From: Coriaria nepalensis
Lineage: Eukaryota > Streptophyta > Magnoliopsida > Cucurbitales > Coriariaceae
Length of the DNA: 64,000 nt
Assembly (NCBI GenBank): GCA_027186245.1
Contig: CP114495.1
Coordinates: 2,619,001 to 2,683,000, forward strand
Reading direction: 5' to 3'
Shown: positions 22,569-35,615 of the stretch, piece by piece
Numbering within the stretch: the first letter of the stretch is position 1
How the letters are laid out: each line of letters starts with the position of its first letter
Position numbers and translations under genes: made by a program
Notes under the pieces: generated by a model
What the model was told of the DNA's origin: nothing
The model's database searches: none
What the model saw: only the letters and a program-made list of their open reading frames with translations

Positions 22569-25500
22569 ATATGTGTCTTTTTGCATCTTAACTTGTTATC
22601 AATACAGTGAAAAGGTTGTTGCCGAAGATGTACCTGCAGATATAGAAGCCATAGTCACAGAAAAGAGGCGTGAACTGATAGAGATGGTTTCCGAAGTTGA
22701 TGATCAACTTGCTGAAGCATTTCTCAGCGATGAGCCAATATCCCCTGAAGATCTTGAGGTGTGATTTACCTTGTAATTGGACCAATTTCCTTGGATTTTA
22801 TGAAACTTACGGATTTTATGAAACTTACGGATTTTATGAAACTTACGGATTTAGTGGATCACTTTAAACCTTAAGGTTTAGTTGATATATATAGGCTTAA
22901 ATAATGCTCTTATTTGATTAGGTTAGAGTGCAATAATTCCCCCATTAGTCATTTATTAAGGAATTGAAGAGACTATGGAATTGAAGTGAGACTATGGGTT
23001 CTATACGTGAAGTTTTTGGTTGAAGAGACTCGTGATGACGGATAGAACGGATTGGACTCCACACACAATTTGGTGGGGTTGGATTTGGATTATATTCTGT
23101 TAGGTCACTATATTCGCTACTTTATTCTCCTAGAACTGAGTGAGATTTGACCATTACTTTAGTTTGGGCTTGATTTGTTCAAAAGTGTGGTCTTAAGTTG
23201 GAGGAAGCTCATGGGTTAATTAATTTATTTTTGGATTAAATTATAGAATGTGCATGATCTAGATTTCCATATGTAGATCATTCTCAGTGCATCTAACATT
23301 AGTGATAGGGTTCTTTTATTTTGCATGGTACATATGTTCACACTCACAGAAAATTGGATCCTTTTTTAAACAAGTTCTTGTGATAAGTTTATAGTTGGTG
23401 AATGCTTTTGATATTAGAGCTTGCTTGTATTTCTGAGCAGGCAGCAGTTCGCAGGGCCACAATAGCACAGAAATTTATACCTGTATTCATGGGTAGTGCT
23501 TTCAAAAACAAGGTACTTTGGTAGCCACTTTAGTTAATGTCTTTTTATTATACCCTTAGATGATATGTATCTTGGGAAGTGCCTCAAGTCTGCATCCATC
23601 AATTAAGAGACTTCAAATAGCTGTTTCACTTTAGAACAGATACCATGCTACTGATAGCGTGCTCTGGTTTGAATTTTAAATAATCTACATCATTGACCTC
23701 AACAATTGGAGAGGTATCTGATTAGAATACTCACTGCCTATACCAGGATCTCAAAGTGCATTACTTTCCCTACTCTTTCCCAACCATCATGTAACTTATT
23801 TTATTAACTTATTTCCGGTGCATCATGTTGGAACTTAGAAGGGAAGCATGACCATTAGCTACAGAAAGGACTCTAGTTTTCGTTATTATCTAATAATATC
23901 TAATCTATCATCCCATCAAGCCCTGCCACTCTCATTTACTCTGGCGATATGAGAATTTTTGGAACCTAATAGTACATCTTACTATAGCCTTGATGATTTT
24001 ATTTAATTAGTATTTATTTTGTTTCAATTCTCATTTAGCTATTGTTTTAATCACCGATAGCTTCTTTTCATCAGTTCGTTTCTGCAAATAACCCTCTCCA
24101 GTGTCTAATTAATCCCTTTAATTTTATGTATTTTATTTTTTTTCTTTATTGTTTTCTCCAAAACTGGTACTTGCTGTCCACCTATTAATAACACTTGTAT
24201 CTCTCATTTGTACTGAGATTGTATTTCTCATGTTCTGCAATTTTGGAGTAGGGAGTACAACCGCTTCTGGATGGGGTGCTTCGTTATTTGCCATGTCCAA
24301 CTGAAGTTAGTAACTATGCTTTGGACCAAACAAAGAATGAAGAGAAGGTATTCAATAAAAAAGAAAATTGATATTCTTTCTAGCTATTTCTCAAAGCTGA
24401 CTGAGGAACTGAAACTTTATCCTGGTGTAGATAATATTGACTGGATCTCCAGATGGACCTCTTGTGGCATTGGCTTTTAAATTGGAAGAAGGGCGGTTTG
24501 GGCAGTTGACATATCTAAGGTATGCATGCATCTACAAATGTTTGTTTGTGGAAAAGAAGAGGAGAAGCAAATGGACCTTTCTCATAGGAATGTTTGTAAT
24601 GGATATATGTATATGCGTGTTATTTTAATGGTTTTCTCATTACTTTGTTTGCCATAAAGGATCTATGAGGGTGTCATCAAGAAGGGTGACTTTATTGTTA
24701 ACGTAAACACAGGAAAGAAAATTAAGGTAATTGAGGCATGCAATATTAAACTTCAAGATTAAATCTATTTGTTGTGGATGATTATATATATTGGTCTTTT
24801 AAGTGATTATACCTCTTTGGGATGTTTTCTCTCATTAACTTTGATGTCACTGAATGTTTGCCATCTTGATATAGGTTCCCCGCTTGGTTCGGATGCATTC
24901 TAATGAGATGGAGGTTAGCCTCTTTTTTTGGACATTCACCAGAATAGTTTGTATTGATGACTTTGAAATGTTGTGTCAATACCGTTAAATCATGCCCACC
25001 CAAAAAAAAAAGTTGCAATTTTCACCTCCTTGGTTTTTAACCTTGTTCATCCCTTGCTTTTAAGTCTTTTATTTTATTTCTTTCCCTGCAGGATATTCAA
25101 GAGGCACATGCCGGTCAAATAGTTGCAGTCTTCGGTGTGGATTGTGCATCAGGTATGAATCCTTTACCTTGCATAATCTGATGCCAGGAAAATATGCTCT
25201 AATGTCTGAGCTGTCTCTGTCCGCTGAAAGGCATATATAGAATTTGAGGAATGGCTTCACCTTATTAGGGTTACTGTAATGAAAGAGTATTATGCAACAG
25301 TTATTCTGAGATGATGCAACAACCCAATAGCTACTAATTATCTAGTTTTTCTGGTTAGTGGATCCCAACCTTAACAGATTAGAATAGACTAGCCTTATTA
25401 GCTTGTTCTTATACTACTTGGCATACGCTAGCGGGTATAATTGTAGGCTCTGAAAGATGAGGCATGTCAGAAGATTTTAAAACTCTAGCAGCTTTGTATT

Positions 25501-27573
25501 TCCATACTCGAGAAGAAGACTTTTGGTTACTCTGATTAAACTGGGGTTTTGTAAACTGAATTTATGCAGATGAGGATGTATGGGACACAATGAATTGATG
25601 GATTTCTAGATTTATTCTTCATATTATCATAATGCTTATATTTTTGGAGAATCAGGAGATACTTTTACTGACGGGTCCGTTAAATACACCATGACTTCAA
25701 TGAATGTCCCTGAGCCAGTAATGTCGTTAGCTGTTCAACCAGTTTCAAAAGATTCTGGAGGACAAGTAAGTGGTATCCTCTTTGAGAATGTATGGCTATG
25801 CACATGCTAATGTTTTTCTATGTGATTTACACTATTCTTTGGATTCATTTTGATAGTTTTCAAAGGCTCTGAATCGGTTCCAGAAGGAGGATCCTACTTT
25901 CCGTGTAGGCTTGGACCCAGAGAGTGGACAGGTCCGGTTTTGGTACAGATTATCTATTTTATTATGTTTGAGAATCTTTTATTTCATAGATCATTCTATT
26001 TATTTGTTTGTTTGTGAATAGACAATTATATCCGGGATGGGAGAGCTACATTTGGATATTTATGTTGAACGCATCCGAAGAGAGTACAAGGTTTCTAAAT
26101 TTTGTTTTTGCTCCTTTCAAAGATTTAAAAATATAATTATTTCTAACAGAAGTCTAATCTTTGAAGTTTATTTTCCTTGACACTTGCTTTGTCAGGTTGA
26201 TGCCACTGTAGGGAAGCCTCGTGTAAATTTCAGAGAGACAGTTACTCAACGTGCTGAATTTGATTATTTGCATAAAAAGCAAACAGGAGGGCAGGGTCAA
26301 TATGGACGGGTATGCGGGTAAGTGCACATGATCTTCCTTTATGAGCAAAACTGTTTTTACTATCACCAGAAAGGTTAATGTCTGAGTCTCCTGAATCTAT
26401 TTTTTTTTTTTTGGCAGGTATGTTGAACCACTTCCTCCGGGGTCCTCAACTAAGTTTGAGTTTGAAAACATGATTGTTGGACAAGCTATTCCATCAAATT
26501 TTATACCTGCAATTGAGAAAGGTTTTAGAGAAGCAGCCAATTCGTAAGTAGAGTTGTATTTTCCTTCTTTTTCTCTTTAAAGGTAATATACATTTGTACT
26601 TACTATGAAATTATTGAAACAGAGGTTCATTGATCGGGCATCCTGTCGAGCATGTTCGTGTTGTCTTAACAGATGGTGCTTCTCACGCTGTTGATTCCAG
26701 TGAACTTGCATTTAAGTTAGCTGCAATATATGCATTCAGAAAGGTTTGTGAAATGTCCTGTCTTTTGGGGTTAACTTTCTTTTTGCCTAAACGAGGATGG
26801 TAGCATGTTCCCCTTTTTCAGCCTTCAGCGATTACTTTGACCAACTTTTATGGATTCCTTACACATTTTAGGACAATTTCTTAATCTTCCTTTTTATGTT
26901 AGTGCTATACAGCTGCAAGACCGGTGATATTGGAGCCTGTTATGTTGGTTGAACTGAAGGTACCGACAGAATTTCAGGGCACTGTTGCTGGTGATATCAA
27001 CAAGTGAGTGTCTATTGATTCCCTTCTTACCTTTGAAATTATCTGGGCTATTCATCAATTTTACCAACTGAAAACTTCTACTATCTTTCCATAAAGGCGA
27101 AAAGGTGTCATAGTAGGAAATGATCAGGAAGGAGACGACTCTGTAATTACGGCGCAGGTAGCCGTGTTTCTTTTATTATTTTTTATCTGCCAGTTCTCAT
27201 ACAAACATAACTACTGTTGCTATGTCTATCTGGAATTGTGCCAAAATACCCCTAAGATTGGTCTGTCGTGTATTATCTTTTCAGGTCCCATTGAACAATA
27301 TGTTTGGGTACTCGACATCTCTTCGTTCAATGACTCAAGTATGGAAGAAAAAAATCTTATACTTCCAATTCTTTTTTCCTTTTTCTTTTCCGTCTTTCTT
27401 CATCTAATTTCAAAGTAAAGCATGCCAAGATGCATATTACTGATGCTGATGTATTATCTACTATACAGGGGAAAGGAGAATTTACAATGGAATACAAAGA
27501 GCATTCACCAGTTTCTAATGATGTCCAAGCGCAATTGGTACAAAATTACAACGGCAGTAAGGAAGCCGAATAG
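20848..27573 (+). CDS. MEFG1: Mitochondrial elongation factor G (mEF-G1)
   Basis: Twenty exons join in frame to 756 residues: 20848-21255, 21672-21893, 22362-22483, 22608-22758, 23441-23512, 24252-24347, 24431-24519, 24660-24726, 24875-24913, 25092-25152, 25656-25765, 25857-25931, 26022-26090, 26196-26317, 26418-26543, 26623-26743, 26903-27003, 27097-27157, 27285-27338 and 27469-27573. The ATG lies in a strong context (gccATGgcg). Known role: a GTPase that translocates tRNA and mRNA on the mitochondrial ribosome. Residues 1 to about 50 are a basic, Ser-rich presequence without acidic residues. The P-loop AHIDSGKT is at 74-81, DTPGH at 141-145, and NKLD lies in exon 2. Domain II ([20 protein letters not shown]) and domains IV-V ([33 protein letters not shown]) are intact. 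All motifs look functional. An 18-base tandem triplication lies in intron 4. Confidence 0.95.
22511..22569. repeat. Compound (TC)n(TA)n(TG)n microsatellite, MEFG1 intron 3
   Basis: Consecutive runs of TC, TA and TG dinucleotides lie upstream of exon 4 of MEFG1. The pyrimidine-rich part is 40-90 bases from the acceptor, so length change could in principle affect splicing. Confidence 0.85.
22793..22846. repeat. 18-bp exact tandem triplication, MEFG1 intron 4
   Basis: Three exact copies of ggattttatgaaacttac occupy 22,793-22,810, 22,811-22,828 and 22,829-22,846, followed by a partial fourth. The lack of divergence points to a recent slippage or replication event. Confidence 0.95.
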
Positions 27574-28081
27574 CCGAATAGTCGAATAGTTGGTGGGTTT
27601 ACTTATTTATTTATTCCCTTTCGTAGTCGAGTCATGAACTATGTCATTCTATATTTGTTGGTTTTGATTTATTTGCGATCATGTTTAGGTAGCTGGTTTT
27701 ACCATGACCAGAAAATTTTGGGTGAAAAAAATAAATTAAACAAATATAGAGATGCCAGCCACTATTTGGCTATGATGTATTTATATTAATCACAAGTGCA
27801 CTTTTGTACTAATCAGGGGATGCCTTGTAATTCTGTAGTTTGCACAGCTCAAAGCATTCTTTATGGTTTCCCCTTTTCATCTGCAACTAGTGAAGGAATT
27901 GCCAAATTCTATTTATTATTGAACTAGCTAATGACAACGAAGTAACATAACAAAGTTGATTCGTAACAATGAAAGAACATCCCATTCGGGAACTTGTATC
28001 AAGAAGATGTAAATCATTTGAGGTAGCTTGGAACAGTCTACCTTCTTCGGCAGTCGGCACTTAGTTGTTAACATGGAAGAA
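27574..28081. other. Convergent 3' intergenic region MEFG1 / CHY1-like
   Basis: About 508 bases separate two stop codons that face each other, so the region must hold both 3' UTRs. AATAAA-like words occur (for example AAATAAATT near 27,730). I see no gene in it. Confidence 0.6.
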
Positions 28082-31000
28082 CTAGGTGAATGCTTCTCGG
28101 AGTTTTGTGGGTAGGTCTAGATCAGGCTCAGCCTCGCTAAGAGGAGAAAAATAATGCTCCACCATGTCTTCAGACACCTGTTCCAAGCTTGGAGGGTCCC
28201 ACTGCACATTTTTACCCATTTGTAAATACAGGAATGTATCGATCATATGTAACGAACGGGTATGTGTCATGATACTAGAGGGTGGCGAGCATACCTTGGG
28301 TGCCAAGTCCTTATCTACCATTCTAGCCCGAACACCCTGATTAAATATAGAAACATGAATCAATTCGTTTGCATAAAAACAGGGAACTTGGTGTAAAGAT
28401 GACAGACATGTAGAACATGTAGTAGATAAGGCTCCATACCTCAAAGAAGTCGCCAGAAACCTGCTTAGACATCCCTTGCAACGACATCCTATATTCACGG
28501 ATCAGGCATTCATGAAGGGATTGAAATCTTCCTTCTCTTATCTAAACCCGTTCAATAATGAGGATGACTTGATAGTAAGAAAAAAGAAAGAAAAATTGAT
28601 TATCCAAGTCAAATATGAGAGAGAGAACTCACTGATCTTAATGAAACTTTCAAGCCCAATGGTGAGGCTTCTTTTAGTCTCCTTAAAGTGGCAGTGCACC
28701 ATGCTTCATTTGTTGTACTTGCCTCATTTTCCTGCAAGAGTTATAAAGCATGATCATATGTATTATTATTTTTTTCCCCATACAAAAATAGTAAAACGAA
28801 ATCTTAAGATTGATGGCTGTAAAATTAAAAAGAAAAAAGAATTATAATCAATTTTCCATAATTCTATATGCTTACCAAAGCATCGATAATTTCTTCCACA
28901 GTGTCATGACTGAAACATTTATCAAGCGCTTCCGTCCTTAAAAAATGATGACAAATGATTAATGAGAGGGATATGCAACATATCCTTTCACAGTTAACTT
29001 CCAAGTAAAAGTTACTACTAAGCGCATATCATTTTATGACATTAAAAAACCTGTGAAGTATACTAGTTTGATCTGGATAAACATGCTCACTGTATTTCTC
29101 CAAAGAAGTTTCAACGACAGAAGGATCATCAGTAACCAATTTACCTAGATGTTCTTCAATTAACGGAACCCTCTGAGGTTTAGAAGGAAAAAAATCAACT
29201 AGTGTTAAGTGGCTAAGAAAGACTACAAATTCAAGTTTGAAGAGAAGATGGGTCAGGCAGAATTAACTGAACTATGTGAATAGTGAGTAGCAAGCCCACA
29301 AGCAATCATCTCTACTCCATTGAGTTTCTCTCCTGCCAAAGCCAAGTACTCACCTGAAAAACCAGAAAGTAATTGAAACTCAGTTCAATTTCTTAAAAAA
29401 AAAATGTAGATAGAAGTGTCTATTAGTTTCCAAACCTATCAGTCCTCTGCCAAAAATCAAATTCTAACAATCAAATTCTAACACAAACTATATGCTAACA
29501 TCAAATGCACTCAGCATATTATAAAATGAAGAAGTAAAAAACAAAGCAAAACAAATTAAGAGAAAATATGGAAATCTTACCCAAGTGACCTGGAAGGTGT
29601 GAAAGGTAAAAGGATGCACCAGCATCAGGATGAAAACCAATCAAAGTTTCAGGCGTAGCAAAAACCTGCAGATTGTAAGATATTATGAAATCAAGATCTA
29701 AAAAGAAAAATGCAAGCAGAGTAAAAGAAAGAAATTGAAATGCGTAAAGTTTTTTACTATCCCAACAGCCTTGCATGATAGAAAATGTTGAACAAAAATG
29801 AGCCAGGGCATATTTAGTAGTAATCATATCAGTTTTACTGGCAAAAGGAGACAAATGGCCAATAAAAAGTGATTATCAAAGCTACACAGCATAAAGAGAA
29901 GAATCAATCGTACGTTCAAGTGTATGGCTGATATAGCATTTGCAAATGGTAGTTAGGAAGAAATGGAGTTTGGTAAGACCATGAGGTTCAATGAAATTCC
30001 TTTCAGTAAAAATGTTTTGAGATATCTTAACCTTTTGGACTATGCAAGTTGATAAACTTCTCCTATGAAAGAAGCAATATAAAACAACGATAAGAAGGAT
30101 CAAAGTTAGAACGATACTCATCACATGTATTTCTTGACTTACGGTTTTATTTGTAGCAAGTCGAAAGGTTCCAGGGATTGAAACTCCAGCACCACCACCC
30201 ATTGTGATTCCGTTCAAAATAGCCACCTAAGTCGATTTTATCAACACATTTATGGTCATTTCACTTTAAGGACAGTATACCTTTTTTTTTTTTTGCAAGG
30301 ACGGTAGGTGGAATGTCAAGTGAATTCTCATTTGCAATAGGACTTCATCAAGTTCTACCTCTTTACTTTAGTTATGGATGAGCTGACGAAACATATTCAA
30401 GATGAGGTACCTTGGTGTATGTTGTTTATAGATGATATCGTCCTAATGGATGAAACTACAGAAGACATTGATGAAACTAAAGAAGACGTAAATAAAAAAT
30501 TAGATAGGTGGTGTGAGGCTCTAGAGAGTAAGGGTTTTAAAATTAGCCGCTAAAAAACAGAATATCTAGCTTGTAATTTTGATCCCAAATCTGGGTAACC
30601 CAATTGAGATTGACGGTAGAGAGGTCACAGAGTGTGAAGCATTTCAATATTTAAGATCTATTATCTAAAAGACTGAAGACATTTGAGAGGATATAGACCA
30701 TATGATTAAAACAGTTTGGATGGAATAAAAGATGACATCAGGAGTCTTCTGCGATAGAAGGATGCTTGCAAGATTGAAATGAAAGTATTACAAGGCGATC
30801 GTGCGATTAGTTATGCTTTATGGCTCAAAGTGTTGGCCAATACGGGACAACATATGCATAAGATAACGGTAGAAGAGATGTGTATGTTAAGATAAATGTG
30901 TGGAAAAACACGCAAGAATAGAATTAGGCATGAAAGGATTAAGAGTTATCTAGGTGTAGCCCCTATAGAGGATAAGATTAGGGAGAGATGTCCAACATAA

Positions 31001-32587
31001 TTTGATCATGTGTAGAGGAAACCAAATACGGCTCCAATTCGACAAAGTTTAGGTTGGCAAGTAAGTGGAGGGTGTAGACGGATGGGTAGGCCGTTGAAAA
31101 CTTAGATGAAGGTGGTTAAGGAAACATCCTAGATCTTGGATTAACAAAAACTTAAGTGTAGACAGATCGCATAATATGGAGAACTAACATCTGTGTAGCG
31201 CCCCCCCCCCCCCCCAAGGATGAGCTTAGATGATGGTGATGATATATAGTTATATATATACGGAGGAGATTTCTTGAGAGAAATTTCAGCTCAGACCCTT
31301 ACATCTGACAAGACATTAAAAAAGATCCATAGAAACCGATTTTTATAATTTATTATAAAAAATATCTAAAACTCAAAATGGTAGTGAAGAAAGCCACCTC
31401 AAATGACCGACCACATAGACCCAATATCAAAGAACTAGGGCTGAACATTTGTGCATAATTAAAACCAAGATTTATTAATACTCACATGAGGCTTCAAATA
31501 TGTACCGAGTATGTATATAAAAGTATACAATGCCCTAAAAAAGTCCTTGCAGTCCTCCATTTTTTCTGCAAAAAGTGATCCAGCATTAAAAACTGTAATG
31601 CGAAATGAAAATTCAGGTTGTTAACATGAAAGAAAATTTTCTATGAGCAATTTCTTCATCATAGAATATATTATTTCCTTCCATGGGAAAATTTTCTGCA
31701 AAAAACTCGTTTCTCTCTTCCATCATGAATATCAAAACAGGAATTTTATAGTGATAAACCCTCAACTAGATATAAGCTATGAAATGGGAATTTCTATTAG
31801 TAAGCAAAAAGGCGAAAGAATATTGTGACTCTTACTTCTGTTTATCAAATGATAAAGTGAAACAATATCTCCACCAGCACAAAATGCCCTGCCACTACCC
31901 TTCAAAAATCCCAAAAAAAAAAAAAATTGTCATAAGCTGCTATTTTCATTAACAACGCAATCATAGCACATTGATATTCCACTCTAACCCACTATAAGGA
32001 ACTTCACGTGCAGCTAAAATTGGGGGAAAATGTGAATAAGAGGGAGGGGGGAAGGAGAGTAGAGTACCTTCATCATCACAAAGCCAATATCAGGATTAAC
32101 CTCCCAACTTTGGTACAATTTCTGAAGTCTATGTCCCTAGTAAAAGAAAAAGGCTGAACAGAAGCTCAGAATTGTGGGAATTCATAGTAAAATCAAGACA
32201 AATACTTGCAACAACAAAAAAATCAAACCCACTACAAAAAGATAGATAGGGTCAAGAAACACGCACCATATTGACATTGAGAGCATTGAGAACAGAAGGT
32301 CTGTTAAGAATAGCGGTCCGAGACCAAGCTTTGCCTTCAACAAGCACCTGTCAAAGATAAAAACAAGTGCAGAAGAAGAAGAAGAAGGAGTTACAAAATT
32401 AAACAAAAATGGGGAATAATGTTGAGAAAAGGAGGTATTGAAGAAAAGTGACGACCTGGTGTTGAAGATCATCTTCTTGGGCATGGTCGAGAAGAGAGCA
32501 GAAGCTTCTGTTCTGAATTACTAATCGGAAATAACAATCAAAACTGCTCCGCTTCTTCACTAATGCACACTTCAATCTCTGCATCAT
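28082..32587 (-). CDS. 3-hydroxyisobutyryl-CoA hydrolase-like protein (CHY1 family)
   Basis: Fourteen exons join in frame to 408 residues: 32587-32456, 32347-32267, 32136-32068, 31899-31836, 31565-31486, 30226-30143, 29665-29581, 29353-29268, 29172-29051, 28936-28876, 28731-28633, 28541-28440, 28336-28295 and 28201-28082. The product belongs to the crotonase fold. Relatives hydrolyse 3-hydroxyisobutyryl-CoA in valine breakdown. Seen are GSGRAFCAGGDI (from residue 95), ILNGITMGGGAGVSIPG (from 145), VFATPETLIGFHPDAGAS (from 171, with the family FHPD), LNGVEMIACGLATHY and a C-terminal block with RARMVDKDLAPKWDPPSLE. The basic N-terminus (MMQRLKCALVKKR) would suit a mitochondrial presequence; whether the protein is mitochondrial or peroxisomal is not settled here, and there is no C-terminal SKL-type signal (it ends EAFT). 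Intron 5 (about 1.26 kb) carries an RTE LINE in antisense orientation. The start could be either of two adjacent ATGs. Confidence 0.92.
30295..31245 (+). mobile_element. 5'-truncated, decayed RTE-type LINE inside an intron
   Basis: The plus strand, antisense to the host gene, encodes pieces of an RTE/LINE reverse transcriptase. They are SFAIGLHQVLPLY, MDELTKHIQDEVPWCMLFID plus DIVLMDE (the normal F/YADD is changed to FIDD), LDRWCEALESKGFKISR, then GVFCDRRMLARLK and the thumb-like tail. It ends near a (GATG)-rich 3' end at about 31,225-31,245, as plant RTE elements do. Stops and frameshifts are frequent. The 5' two-thirds, with the endonuclease, is missing, as expected of incomplete target-primed insertion. 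It lies wholly in intron 5 of the CHY1-like gene. A run of 15 C (31,201-31,215) interrupts its last codons. Confidence 0.8.
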
Positions 32588-33061
32588 CTTCTTCCTCTTT
32601 CTTCTTCTTTCTTCTATCGGTTTATTTTTCTTTCTTTTTTTCTTCTTCTTCTTTCAATTTCTCTTTGCTTGCTTTCTTTCTGTATTCAATTGAGAAAGCT
32701 CATGCCTGCTTCAATGCAAACTAGCGTTCCAATTTACCGCTTAATTCCGTCTGTTGACAGTTAGTTACAGCGAAAAACTAATTGGGCCTGGCTTAGGAAT
32801 CAGCAATTCTCCAAGAAGCAGCCCATTTCATATGAGCTCAATATTTTGATAATCTGTCCTGTGAACTGATTATCTGTTAAGAAAAGATTGTGTAATTGAG
32901 CCCACTTTCACGAGCCCAATAATATATTTGGGAAAAAAGTTTGTGAGTTCAATAATATGATTCATCTGATGAGAAAATTTTATGCAAATTTTTTTTCTTT
33001 TATGGCCAAAAAAAGTTTATGCAATTAACTCGTGAGAAGCTTGTTAAGAAAGATTATAGGT

Positions 33062-33081
33062 GGGGGGGGGGGGGGGGGGGG
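33062..33081. repeat. Run of 20 G
   Basis: Twenty consecutive guanines interrupt AT-rich intergenic DNA upstream of the CHY1-like gene. Such a tract can fold into G-quadruplexes and is prone to length error in assembly. Confidence 0.9.
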
Positions 33082-33085
33082 CTGT

Positions 33086-33365
33086 AGCCGATCTGAGCTA
33101 CGAACAAGTTATTCAAGCTCAATCCAAGTTTTGAGCTCTAGTACGAATAAACGAGGCCAACTCGTGGCATTAGAACTTGCTTCAATAAGTTTTCACCGAG
33201 ATACGAACTAATTATTCGAGCTCAATCCAAGTTTCGAGCACTAGTATGAATATAAACGAGGCCAACTCGTGTCTTCAGAACTTGCTTCGATAAGTTTGCG
33301 AATAGCTTGAGCAATTTTAAACAAATTACTCGAGTTCAATTAATCGAACTCGAGTAATTTTATTA
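33086..33365. repeat. Duplicated ~105-bp block and a 38-bp palindrome
   Basis: Two copies of a block holding 'gagctcaatccaagttt', 'aacgaggccaactcgtg' and 'agaacttgcttc' occupy about 33,089-33,192 and 33,200-33,297. An almost perfect palindrome follows at 33,323-33,360, centred on 'gttcaattaatcgaac', with arms TTACTCGAG/CTCGAGTAA. The CTCGAG/GAGCTC-rich style suggests a nonautonomous DNA transposon, but ends were not defined. 33,370-35,460 is otherwise AT-rich intergenic DNA with nothing I recognise. Confidence 0.6.
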
Positions 33366-35461
33366 TTATTATTTTATTTTAACATATTCTACCAAACAAA
33401 CTTAATCAAGCTTGGGCTTGAGTTCAAACTTGAGCTTCGTGAAATATGAGAAGTGGTTTAAAAGCTGGAGCCCAAGTTGACATCTTATGACTACAACATT
33501 TATATTAAAATATGTACATTTATATTAAAATCAACTCCTCGGACTCCAAAATCAAAATGAAGGGGAGATTCAAATTACTATATATGAAAATTTCAAACCT
33601 ACTTTCCTAATTTAAAATAATATTCTACAAAAATTCGTCTCATTATATTAAAAATTTATATCATTAGTATATTCTCTAATTTAATATTTTGATATATTTA
33701 TTGAGACCAGAAGATCATATATATTTATTTGAATCAAACCTCACAAAATTATATTCACTTTCAAATAATAATTTTATCGACAAAAAACTCAATACTAGAT
33801 CAACTGATTCCGAGATAGTCGGTGACTTAATATACACCAGAAGTAGAGGTTTTCTAAAATTATCCATATAAATACTTAAAGACCAACAACACGAGAAGAT
33901 GTGCTAGAAAAACATCCAACTGTGAGTTTGTAACATCCTTTTTTTCACACTCATACCCTTTTGATTCTATTTCATGTTTAGTTAAAATTAAACATAACAT
34001 TATCAATTGTTAAACAGTGTAACCATATAAGTCTAAATAAATTTTAAAAAACGTTGAAATAATTAGTTGGTGAGGAAATAAAATAATCAGACAGTCACTT
34101 GGGACCCTCAGACTCTGTCTCCTCCAAATCCCTCCTCTTTTTCATTTCCTCTCCACGAACACGGCTCTCTTTCTATAGGACACACTCGATAATTCTACTC
34201 TTCTTATGTATAGGATACGTGTCACCCAACAGCTTGAGTGTAAAGTACACATCACGCGCTCGAGTATGATTGGTATGTACATCTAAACAAACTACTCGAT
34301 ATATCGAATAATACTTCGTACGTTCAAGATACGCTCATATTTTCATCATGTCTTTTACTATTTTTCTTCTTTTATTTATTTTTCGGTTTTTTTAGAAAAA
34401 GAAAAAAATAAATATAAAATAAAGAGATTTTATATAGATCTGTTCTTAGAATTTTTTGTAGATCAGACCACATTTTGTGGACAAATAGAAAGGATGATGA
34501 ATTTATGTTGGATGATTATTTTATTATGTATTAAATTAATTATATTTTATATGAATTAAATTACTGTAAATATAATTTATTAAAATAAATTATGATTCAT
34601 ATTAATAATATATAATATAATTATTAAAAAATAAAAGGAGAAATGATCAGAGGGAATAAAATAAAAATCACTTGTTTTGTTCATAAATTCTCTCTCTCTC
34701 TTTGCCGGTCCTTTAGGATTAAGTGTGTAAGTTTCTCTGTAATCAAATAGGTTCACCGTAAATCCTTAATATGGGCAACAAGATAAGCTCCAATATCGGA
34801 AAACTTTTATCATTTGTCCTATAAATTAGTCATTTCTCTTTTTATCATTTCCCCTTTTATCTTCTAATTAAATAAATCAATCGATCTTATCAAAAAAAAT
34901 TATGATCTAATTATATTAGTCAAGATGATTTATATGTTCATTTATTTATTTCTTGTTTTGCACCAAGTGGTGAGTCATCCGACTGTCGGTGGAGGAAGAC
35001 TAAAATGGGCAATGGTAAATCCGGATCCGACTAATTGGACGTTCTTTAAGCTCTGAATAGTAATCAAAGTTTAACTATAGTGTTCGGATATCATGCAGAC
35101 AAGAAAACACAAGTTTAGAAGGAGTTGACATTTTTTCTTTTAAACTTGGGACTCTGACATGTTCGTATAATCAATGTTGTAATGTATGTTATGTCCAACA
35201 TGGCCTTGTTCCTAATGACTTATACTTTCTTAATACTCATCTAAGATATATATTAATCCAACCAACGATACAAACTACAGATAACTTGACAAATGCCATA
35301 TATATAGGTCTTTTATTTTGATAAAATAACAAAAATGTCGCATATCGATCTTACCATAACCCTCACATTGGCTTCAAGTTTTGTTATCTCTTTGCTTGTA
35401 TGGCAGGTGTGTTTCTGAGATACATGACATTTTTCTTATGAGTTCATTGCATTCTATTGAC

Positions 35462-35615
35462 TAGATTATTGATACAGATGTCGAAAACCACATGATCTAC
35501 AATGTTCAAAAATTGATCGATCTTAAGCCATGTTTTGATTCCTCTATATCTATTGGATTGCCAAATGGAACTACTATATCTACTTCCCACGTTGGTCATG
35601 TTTATTTATATGATC
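35462..35615 (+). pseudogene. Ty1/Copia protease fragment
   Basis: The frame reads stop-IIDTDVENHMIYNVQKL, then IGLPNGTTISTSHVGHVYL. This fits the Copia protease/GAG-pre-integrase start W-I-I-D-(S/T)-G-A-S-x-H-M and its L-P-N-G-x-x-x-x-x-x-x-G block. The tryptophan codon has become TAG and the catalytic D-(S/T)-G-A is now DTDV, so it is dead. Integrase and reverse transcriptase were not found. The following 35,650-36,750 is less AT-rich and contains broken frames that could be more retroelement, but I cannot assign it. Confidence 0.6.
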
